30,284 nucleotides of DNA from Natronohydrobacter sp. (lineage in GTDB: Bacteria; Pseudomonadota; Alphaproteobacteria; Rhodobacterales; Rhodobacteraceae): positions 1 through 30,284 of the forward strand of contig SKSL01000284.1 of the NCBI GenBank assembly GCA_007123015.1, written 5' to 3'. This document shows positions 24,394 through 30,284 of the stretch, piece by piece. Each line of letters begins with the position of its first letter. Within the stretch, counting starts at the first letter, position 1. Position numbers and translations under genes: made by a program. The notes below the pieces were generated by a model. That model had not been told where the DNA came from and did no database searches. It saw only the letters and a program-made list of their open reading frames with translations.

Positions 24394-26040
24394 TTACATA
24401 TTCGGATAATTCGGGCCATCCCCGCCCTGCGGTGTCACCCAGTTGATATTCTGGCTGGGATCCTTGATATCGCAGGTCTTGCAATGCACGCAATTCTGGA
24501 AGTTGATCACGAACCGCGGATCCTTATCCGCTTCACTGACCACTTCATAGACCCCTGCCGGGCAATAGCGCTGCGCGGGTTCGGCATATTTGGGCAAGTT
24601 GACCTGGATCGGGATCGCGGTGTCCTTCAACGTCAGATGGGCAGGCTGGCTTTCTTCATGATTGGTGAAGGAATAGGCCACATTGGTCAGCCGGTCAAAA
24701 GACAGCACGCCATCGGGTTTCGGGTACTCAATAGGCTCGTGCTTCTTCGCCTCGCCTGTTGCAGCCGCGTCCGTCTTGCCATGTGGCATGGTGCCGAAAA
24801 GCGAGAAACCCAGCGTGTTGGTCCACATATCGAAGCCGCCAAGTCCCAGTGACGGCAATAGCCCCCATTTCGACCACATCGGCTTGACATTGCGTACTTT
24901 CTTCAGGTCCTTGCCGACCGGGCCTTCACGCAACTCTTTCTCATAGGCTTCCAGTTCATCGCCCGCGCGCCCGGCCTTGATGGCCGCATGCGCTGCTTCC
25001 GCCGCCGCCTTGCCCGAAAGCATGGCATTATGATTGCCCTTGATCCGGGGCACATTCACCAGCCCTGCCGAACAGCCCAGCAACGCGCCCCCGGGGAAGG
25101 TCAATTTCGGGATCGACTGATAGCCGCCTTCGCTGATCGCGCGGGCACCATAGGCCACGCGCTTCCCGCCCGACAGCAGGTCCGCCACCATCGGGTGATG
25201 CTTGAAACGCTGGAATTCCTGATAGGGCGAGAGATAGGGATTCTCGTAGTTCAGATGCACCACGAAGCCGATCAGGATCTGATTGTTCTCGAAATGATAG
25301 ATGAAACTGCCGCCGCCTGCATTCTTGCCAAGCGGCCATCCCATCGTGTGGGTGACAGTCCCTTCACGGTGCTTTTCCGGGTCGATTTCCCAGATCTCCT
25401 TCATGCCAAGGCCGAATTTCTGCGGCTCCTTGCCTTTTGACAGGTCATATTTCGCCATCACCTCTTTCGACAGCGACCCGCGCACGCCTTCGGACAGGAA
25501 GACATATTTGCCGTGCAACTCCATCCCAGGCTCGTAGCCGTCGCCGGGCGTGCCTTCCGGGTTCTTGCCGAACTCACCCGCGACAACGCCTTTCACGCGG
25601 TCGCCATCATAGACCAGTTCGGATGCGGCCATGCCGGGGAAAATCTCGACCCCCAGGGCTTCCGCCTGTTCGGCCATCCAGCGGCAGACATTGGCCATCG
25701 AGACGATGTAATTGCCGTGATTGTTCATCAGCGGTGGCATGGGGAAGTTGGGCACGCGGAGCGCGCCTGCCTCGCCCAACATGTAGAAATTGTCCTTCTG
25801 GACCTCGACCTTGATGGGCGCGCCGCGCTCTTTCCAGTCGGGCATCAGGGCATCCAGACCAGACGGGTCCAGCACTGCCCCCGACAGGATATGTGCCCCA
25901 ACTTCAGAGCCCTTTTCAAGCACCACCACCGACAGATCGCCATCGAGTTGCTTCAGCCGGATCGCAGCCGAAAGCCCCGCAGGCCCTGCCCCGACGATCA
26001 CGACATCATATTCCATGGCTTCGCGGACAATTTCAGACAT
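24394..26040 (-). CDS. Electron transfer flavoprotein-ubiquinone oxidoreductase
   Basis: Passes electrons from ETF to ubiquinone during fatty-acid and amino-acid oxidation, bound to the inner membrane. 548 aa, the standard bacterial length. The FAD-binding loop is VIVGAGPAGLSAAIRL (14-29), followed by EKGSEVGAHILSGA. The [4Fe-4S] cluster is carried by Cys493 (YCPAGVYE), Cys517, Cys520 and Cys523 (CVHCKTCD) near the C-terminus. CAGGAGCAGCG precedes the ATG. It is divergent from greA; 248 bp separate the two starts. Often called etfD or fixC-like; I leave the symbol blank because usage varies. Confidence 0.97.
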   Translation of the reverse strand: MSEIVREAMEYDVVIVGAGPAGLSAAIRLKQLDGDLSVVVLEKGSEVGAHILSGAVLDPSGLDALMPDWKERGAPIKVEVQKDNFYMLGEAGALRVPNFPMPPLMNNHGNYIVSMANVCRWMAEQAEALGVEIFPGMAASELVYDGDRVKGVVAGEFGKNPEGTPGDGYEPGMELHGKYVFLSEGVRGSLSKEVMAKYDLSKGKEPQKFGLGMKEIWEIDPEKHREGTVTHTMGWPLGKNAGGGSFIYHFENNQILIGFVVHLNYENPYLSPYQEFQRFKHHPMVADLLSGGKRVAYGARAISEGGYQSIPKLTFPGGALLGCSAGLVNVPRIKGNHNAMLSGKAAAEAAHAAIKAGRAGDELEAYEKELREGPVGKDLKKVRNVKPMWSKWGLLPSLGLGGFDMWTNTLGFSLFGTMPHGKTDAAATGEAKKHEPIEYPKPDGVLSFDRLTNVAYSFTNHEESQPAHLTLKDTAIPIQVNLPKYAEPAQRYCPAGVYEVVSEADKDPRFVINFQNCVHCKTCDIKDPSQNINWVTPQGGDGPNYPNM

Positions 26041-26232
26041 CGCTGCTCCTGTTGTTGCGCATGGCTCAGCGCGGTTGAACTATTATTTCGCCGCAGATGT
26101 AGTGACCAGCAGACGCAAGGTCAATCCGGACGCGGCGTCGCAGCATCGCAGGCAACCTTGCGCTGCAATCCCAACACCAATGTCATAGGGCTTGCAATTC
26201 CTGCTGGCCTGCGCTCAAGTATCGCAGGACGC

Positions 26233-26274
26233 AAAAGACAGCCCCGGCAGTGCCGAGGGCGGTCTTTTTTCTTC
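26233..26274 (+). terminator. Strong intrinsic terminator inside the greA leader
   Basis: Stem AAAAGAC (26233-26239) / GTCTTTT (26262-26268), a 1x1 bulge, GCCC (26241-26244) / GGGC (26257-26260), one bulged A, then CGGC (26245-26248) / GCCG (26252-26255) with an AGT loop, ending in a run of six T (26265-26270) and CTTC. It ends only about 15 nt before the greA start. No + strand gene lies upstream until ispB at 21741, so it most likely acts on transcripts that begin in the greA leader itself. Confidence 0.85.
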
Positions 26275-26288
26275 TTGTGGGACGAGAC

Positions 26289-26759
26289 ATGGAAAAACTG
26301 CCCCTGACCCGCGCTGGCCAGCAGACGCTGGATGCAGAGCTGCGCAAGCTCAAGACCACTGAGCGCCCGGCCATCATTCGCGCCATCGCAGAGGCGCGCG
26401 AACATGGCGACCTGTCGGAAAACGCCGAATATCATTCTGCACGCGAGAAGCAGAGCTTCATCGAAGGCCGGATCAAGGAACTCGAAGCAATCCTGTCGCG
26501 CGCGGATGTGATTGATCCGACGAAATTGTCGGGCTCAGTCAAATTCGGCGCAACTGTCACCTTCGTGGATGAGGATACGGATGAAGAGCGCACCTACCAG
26601 ATCGTGGGCGAGCCCGAAGCGGATCTGGAAAAAGGACGTCTGAACCTGAAATCCCCACTCGCGCGCGCTCTGATCGGCAAGGATGAAGGCGATAGTGTCG
26701 AAGTGCAAAGCCCGGGCGGTGCGCGCAGTTATGAGATCCTCTCGATCCGCTACATCTGA
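26289..26759 (+). CDS. greA: Transcription elongation factor GreA
   Basis: Binds the RNA polymerase secondary channel and stimulates cleavage of backtracked transcripts. 156 aa. ATG 26289 begins the family N-terminus MEKLPLTRAG; GGGACGAG is the likely ribosome binding site, squeezed in just after the leader terminator. The N-terminal coiled coil carries the acidic tip EHGDLSENAEYHSAREKQ (38-55) with Asp41 and Glu44, the residues that place the catalytic metal. The C-terminal FKBP-like domain ends with ARSYEILSIRYI. The upstream terminator suggests attenuation, as known for E. coli greA, though the sequences are not the same. Confidence 0.96.
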   Translation: MEKLPLTRAGQQTLDAELRKLKTTERPAIIRAIAEAREHGDLSENAEYHSAREKQSFIEGRIKELEAILSRADVIDPTKLSGSVKFGATVTFVDEDTDEERTYQIVGEPEADLEKGRLNLKSPLARALIGKDEGDSVEVQSPGGARSYEILSIRYI

Positions 26760-27711
26760 TGGCCCCAAAGCCCCGGGCCGCCGCGCCCGTGGTCTGGACC
26801 CGCTGATCGCGCGGGCCCTCGCTCTGGTTATCTGGATTGCGTCGGGGTTGGGTTTTGCCGCGCTGGCGGATTTCGAGCGCATGGACCCACTGACCCTAGC
26901 TGCGCTCGCGCTGGCCTGCTTCATGCCCGCTGTGGTGATTTCGCTTGGACTTCTGGTCGCTGCTGCCACATGGTCGCTCAGCCAGGAAACCCGGCACTTG
27001 CAGGGCAGTCTCGAGGAATTGCGTCAATCGCTGTTGCAACGCGAGACTGGCACGCGGCACTCGGACCTGCCCTCCTCCACGGCGCTTGACGACCTGAAAG
27101 CTGCACAGGCAGAAGCCGAGACCGAGCTTGCCATGTTCTTCTCGCAACGCCGCAGACCGGACGCAACAGCCCCGGCCGCGCCCGCCCCGGACGAACCAGC
27201 CATGTTCACCGAAACGGAAACCCGCAGGCTCGGCCCTCTGCCCGCTGTGGATGACATGATCAAAGCATTGAACTTTCCTGAGAACGAGCATGATGCAGCA
27301 GGTTTCGCAGCCATGCGCACAGCACTTTCTGACCCGCGCCTCGCGCCTCTGATCCGGGCTGCGCAGGATGTGCTCACACGTCTTGCGCAAGAAGGCATCT
27401 ACATGGATGACCTGCGCCCCGACCGCGCCCGGCCCGAATTCTGGCGCGCTTTCGCGCAGGGAAAGCGCGGTGCCTTGATCGCGCCCTTGGGCGGCATCCG
27501 TGACCGCTCTTGTCTGGCGATAACATCTGCGCGTATGCGCTCTGACCCGGAGTTTCGCGCAGCCGTCCATCTGTTCTTGCGCGAATTCGACCGGGTTTTC
27601 GCCCAGATCGAGCCCCTGGCCGATGACAGCCAGATCACTGCCCTCGCAGACACACGCACATCCCGCACCTTCATGCTTCTGGGCCGGGTCGCGGGTGTGT
27701 TTTCGCATTGA
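26731..27711 (+). CDS. Unrecognised membrane protein with two N-terminal helices
   Basis: I do not recognise a family. The frame encodes up to 326 aa: a basic N-terminus, two predicted membrane helices (IARALALVIWIASGLGFAAL and the stretch starting LTLAALALACFMPAVV), a short coiled-coil-like part (LSQETRHLQGSLEELRQSLLQ, shown as two pieces in the sequence), a Pro/Ala linker near bases 27160-27200, and a soluble Leu/Arg-rich C-terminal domain. ATG 26731 overlaps the greA end by 29 bp and lacks a clear ribosome binding site, so the true start is doubtful; the attractive ATG at 26759 (TGATG with the greA stop) is in a frame that closes after 15 codons. Probably co-transcribed with greA. Inner-membrane location is inferred. 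Confidence 0.7.
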   Translation: MRSSRSATSDGPKAPGRRARGLDPLIARALALVIWIASGLGFAALADFERMDPLTLAALALACFMPAVVISLGLLVAAATWSLSQETRHLQGSLEELRQSLLQRETGTRHSDLPSSTALDDLKAAQAEAETELAMFFSQRRRPDATAPAAPAPDEPAMFTETETRRLGPLPAVDDMIKALNFPENEHDAAGFAAMRTALSDPRLAPLIRAAQDVLTRLAQEGIYMDDLRPDRARPEFWRAFAQGKRGALIAPLGGIRDRSCLAITSARMRSDPEFRAAVHLFLREFDRVFAQIEPLADDSQITALADTRTSRTFMLLGRVAGVFSH

Positions 27712-27875
27712 GCAAGGAAATCAGGCAAGGCCGTGCGACCCGGAAATGGCCCTGATCACATTTTCTTGCCAGAAATACTCATTTCCAACGCCTGAAGCTG
27801 ATGCAGCGCCGGCCTTGCAGCGCTGTTCATCACTGCATAAACACCCCTTGCAATGACCCTGAAAGACCAAATCCG

Positions 27876-28583
27876 ATGACACATTTCCCCCGCGATTTCT
27901 GGCACGGCATCCGCGCGGGCTTGCCCTTCATTCTCGTGATCGTACCTTTCGGAGCCGTCTTTGGCGTGGTCGCCACCGAAGCCGGGTTGAACATCGCGCA
28001 GGTCATGGGATTTTCCGTGCTGGTCATTGCCGGGGCCGCACAATTCGTGGCGCTGCAGATGATGGTCGAGAATGCGCCAGTGCTGATCGTGCTGGCCGCA
28101 GCCCTTGCGGTCAATCTGCGCATGGCGATGTATTCGGCCTCGCTTGCGCCGCATCTGGGGCAGGTCAGCTGGTGGAAACGTGGTCTGATCTCTTATGTCA
28201 TGGTCGATCAGTCCTATGCCGCCTCGATGCTGGAATACGAGAAGCGCCCCGAGATGACAGCCACGCAGAAGCTCGCCTATTTCGCAGGGGTCGCGGCCCC
28301 GCTTGTGCCGCTTTGGTATATCGCAACCTGGGCTGGCGCTGCACTGGGCGCGCGCATCCCTGCGGGCCTGCCCATTGATTTCGCTGTCCCAATCACCTTT
28401 CTGGCACTGATCGTGCCATTGCTGCGCAGCCTTGCCCATGTCGCAGCCGCGCTGGTCTCGATCATCGGGGTGCTGGTCTTCGCATTTCTGCCGTTCAATC
28501 TGGGCCTGCTGGTCGCTGCCGCGCTTGCCATGATGACCGGGGCAGAAGTCGAGCGCCAGATGGCATTGAGGCGCGCCTCATGA
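27876..28583 (+). CDS. azlC: AzlC family branched-chain amino acid exporter, large subunit
   Basis: Multi-helix inner-membrane protein of 235 aa that, with AzlD, exports branched-chain amino acids (AzlCD/YgaZH family). The start at ATG 27876 opens the family N-terminus FWHGIRAGLPFILVIVPFGAVFG; only a weak GAAAGA precedes it. Typical segments are FGVVATEAGLNIAQVMGFS (pieces), AAALAVNLRMAMYSA and the late helix LTFLALIVPLL-type stretch. The final ATGA overlap with azlD shows coupling of the two subunits. Leader bases 27760-27780 (TTTTCTTGCCAGAAATACTC) resemble a motif I recall as frequent in Rhodobacteraceae intergenic DNA. Confidence 0.93.
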   Translation: MTHFPRDFWHGIRAGLPFILVIVPFGAVFGVVATEAGLNIAQVMGFSVLVIAGAAQFVALQMMVENAPVLIVLAAALAVNLRMAMYSASLAPHLGQVSWWKRGLISYVMVDQSYAASMLEYEKRPEMTATQKLAYFAGVAAPLVPLWYIATWAGAALGARIPAGLPIDFAVPITFLALIVPLLRSLAHVAAALVSIIGVLVFAFLPFNLGLLVAAALAMMTGAEVERQMALRRAS

Positions 28584-28909
28584 GTTTCACCACTGCACAG
28601 ATCTGGACCATCATCATCGGGCTGGGGCTGGGGTCCTACTTGTTGCGGCTGTCTTTTCTGGGACTGATCGGCGGGCGGGATCTGCCGGAATGGGTGCTGC
28701 GCCATTTGCGCTACACCGCCGTTGCAATCATGCCCGGCATGATCACACCGCTGATCCTGTTTCCGCAGGCCACTGGCGGCACGCTCGATCCGGTTCGACT
28801 GGGTGCGGCCTTGGCCACGATTGCAGTAAGCGTCTGGACCAGAAACGCGACCTTGACGATTTTTGCAGGTGCTGCTGTGCTATTCGCTTTGCATTTCACC
28901 CTGAGCTAA
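28580..28909 (+). CDS. azlD: AzlD family branched-chain amino acid exporter, small subunit
   Basis: Small partner of AzlC, 109 aa with four hydrophobic stretches (about 8-24, 44-62, 73-86 and 91-107). Start ATG 28580 overlaps the azlC stop by 4 bp. The stretch TAVAIMPGMITPLILFP is typical of the family. Its last 30 bases overlap, in antisense, the end of the FAD-linked dehydrogenase gene coming from the right. Confidence 0.92.
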   Translation: MSFTTAQIWTIIIGLGLGSYLLRLSFLGLIGGRDLPEWVLRHLRYTAVAIMPGMITPLILFPQATGGTLDPVRLGAALATIAVSVWTRNATLTIFAGAAVLFALHFTLS

Positions 28910-30284
28910 CACGGTGCCAGGGTTCAAAATACCACGCGGGTCGAGCGCCTGCTTGATCGCCCGCATCGCGGCCAGCTTCACCGGATCCCCATAGCGGATC
29001 AGATCGCCGGTTTTCAGCCGCCCGATGCCATGTTCGGCACTGACCGAGCCCCCCATCGCATGGACCAGATCATGCACGCAGGTCTTGATTGCATCGCGCT
29101 CATGGGCGTGATCGGCGCGACTGCGGCCCGGCACAGGGAAGACATTGTAATGCAGGTTGCCATCGCCCAGATGGCCGAAACAGTTGATGCGATAGGTGTT
29201 GATCCGCGCCAGTGCAGGTCCGGCGCGGTCGATGAAGGCCGGGATCTCGGATAGTGGCAATGAGATGTCATGGCTGGACACCGACCCTATCTTGCGATTG
29301 GCCTCGGGGATGGATTCGCGCAAGGCCCAGAACTCGGCGCGCTGCGCAAGACTGGCCGCGATGATCCCATCCTGCACCAGACCAGCCTCATGGGCTTCTT
29401 CGAAAAGCGCCTCCAGCGCAGCCTCGGGCGCGTGGTTTTCAGGCAAGCCCAGATCAATCAGTACCATCCAGTCCGGAGCCTTGGCAAAGGGCAGGCGGAC
29501 CTGCGGCATGGTCTCGGTCAGAAAGGCCAGCCCCATGCCCCCGATCAACTCGAAGGCCGAAATCGCATCGCCCAGCCGCGCCTGCGCCATGGCCAGAAGC
29601 TTGAGCGCCGCCTCGGGGCTGTCCACCACCATCAGCGCGCCCCCCTCGCGCGCAGGGCGCGGGGCGAGCCGCAGGCTGGCCGCTGTGATCACCCCCAGCG
29701 TCCCCTCAGAGCCGATCATCAGATGGCGCAGATCATAGCCCGTATTGTCCTTGCGCAACCGCTTCAGGCCATTCCAGATGCTACCATCCGCCAGCACCAC
29801 TTCCAGCCCCAGCACCTGATCGCGGGCATTGCCATAGCGCAAGACATTCACCCCACCGGCATTGGTCGCAAGCAGCCCCCCGATCCGGGCCGAACCCTCA
29901 GAGGCCAGCGACAGCGGAAACAGGCGCCCCATCTCGGCCGCCGCGCGCTGCACATCGGCCAGGATCGCACCCGCCTCCGCCACCAGCACATTCTCGGATG
30001 GATAACGCGCGCGAATGGCCTGCATCCGTTCCAGCGACAGGATCAGCGGTACAGGGCCATCAGCGCTGATCTGCCCCCCCACAAGCCCTGTGCCGCCGCC
30101 ATAGGGCACGACTGGCACATGAGCGGCATGACAGGCGCGCAGGATTGCCGCAACTTCGTTGGTGCTGCGCGGCAGGGCAACAGCCCCAGCCTGCCCCTGC
30201 CAGCGGCCACGCGATTCTTCCAGATAACGCGGCTCAGGCGTGGCCAGCCGCCCCTCCGGCAAAACCGGTGTCAGATGTTCAAGA
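28880..30284 (-). CDS. FAD-linked 2-hydroxyacid dehydrogenase, GlcD/D2HGDH-like (5' partial)
   Basis: Flavoprotein that oxidises D-2-hydroxyacids (glycolate, D-lactate or D-2-hydroxyglutarate). About 467 residues are visible and the frame runs to the window edge: before the possible TTG 30262 the translation LEHLTPVLPEGRL reads like normal family N-terminus, so the true start is probably outside. Domains: FAD-binding-4 with PVVPYGGGTGLVGG and TNAGGVNVLRYGNARDQVLG, then FAD-oxidase C-terminal domain with FGHLGDGNLHYN (metal-binding His and the catalytic region) and SAEHGIGRLKTG, ending LDPRGILNPGTVL. The exact substrate cannot be told: GlcD needs GlcE/GlcF partners, which are not in view. It converges with azlD. 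Confidence 0.9.
   Translation of the reverse strand, partial: LEHLTPVLPEGRLATPEPRYLEESRGRWQGQAGAVALPRSTNEVAAILRACHAAHVPVVPYGGGTGLVGGQISADGPVPLILSLERMQAIRARYPSENVLVAEAGAILADVQRAAAEMGRLFPLSLASEGSARIGGLLATNAGGVNVLRYGNARDQVLGLEVVLADGSIWNGLKRLRKDNTGYDLRHLMIGSEGTLGVITAASLRLAPRPAREGGALMVVDSPEAALKLLAMAQARLGDAISAFELIGGMGLAFLTETMPQVRLPFAKAPDWMVLIDLGLPENHAPEAALEALFEEAHEAGLVQDGIIAASLAQRAEFWALRESIPEANRKIGSVSSHDISLPLSEIPAFIDRAGPALARINTYRINCFGHLGDGNLHYNVFPVPGRSRADHAHERDAIKTCVHDLVHAMGGSVSAEHGIGRLKTGDLIRYGDPVKLAAMRAIKQALDPRGILNPGTVLAQGEMQSE

Noticed and set aside
27804..27825. Hairpin CAGCGC / GCGCTG upstream of azlC
   Set aside because: Short stem with a 10-nt loop and no T-run; not stronger than expected by chance in this GC-rich DNA.

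Overview
The window looks like chromosomal DNA of an alphaproteobacterium of the Rhodobacteraceae (Roseobacter/Rhodobacter relatives). This rests on high GC, frequent GTG/TTG starts, many 4-bp ATGA/GTGA/TTGA gene overlaps, the divergent serB / serC-serA arrangement, and proteins of typical Rhodobacteraceae form (TrmN6-like methyltransferase next to nth, ETF-ubiquinone oxidoreductase, GreA, AzlCD). The assignment is inference from gene content; no rRNA or tRNA is visible.

Region 1 (1-7.95 kb) is a surface-polysaccharide locus. The + strand carries the C-terminal part of a membrane-type UDP-sugar 4,6-dehydratase (CapD/WbpM class), then, after a 445-bp non-coding stretch with palindromes, a translationally coupled trio: a Wza-like export lipoprotein, an SDR nucleotide-sugar epimerase/reductase and a small phosphoglycosyl transferase. 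Facing it on the - strand is the complete dTDP-L-rhamnose operon rmlC-rmlB-rmlD-rmlA. Together they suggest synthesis, membrane priming and export of a rhamnose-containing glycan.

Region 2 (7.95-11.07 kb) is accessory and partly decayed. It holds a secreted RTX/DUF4214 protein whose reading frame carries an in-frame amber codon near the N-terminus, an unmistakable but broken fragment of glycerol kinase (glpK) on the - strand, and a small glycine-zipper lipoprotein followed by a clear intrinsic terminator.

Region 3 (11.08-17.08 kb) holds an M20 amidohydrolase and serB on the - strand, and divergently serC-serA and a metallophosphatase on the + strand. serA, serC and serB are the complete phosphorylated serine pathway. 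The serC leader contains mutually exclusive pairings involving its ribosome binding site. A 25-bp-arm inverted repeat separates serC from serA, and a third copy lies at 17.03 kb.

Region 4 (17.08-26.04 kb) is housekeeping: htpX, a PfkB/adenosine-type kinase, nth, a TrmN6-like methyltransferase and a DUF2007 gene (all -), ispB (+), then ispE, a TPR lipoprotein-like periplasmic protein and ETF-QO (-).

Region 5 (26.04-30.28 kb) has greA with a strong intrinsic terminator inside its own leader, an unrecognised two-helix membrane protein, the azlC-azlD amino-acid exporter pair, and an FAD-linked 2-hydroxyacid dehydrogenase that runs off the right edge. I saw no insertion sequence, CRISPR array, phage gene or tRNA. 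The most interesting unexplained signals are the greA leader terminator, the serC leader switch, the amber-interrupted RTX gene and the glpK relic.
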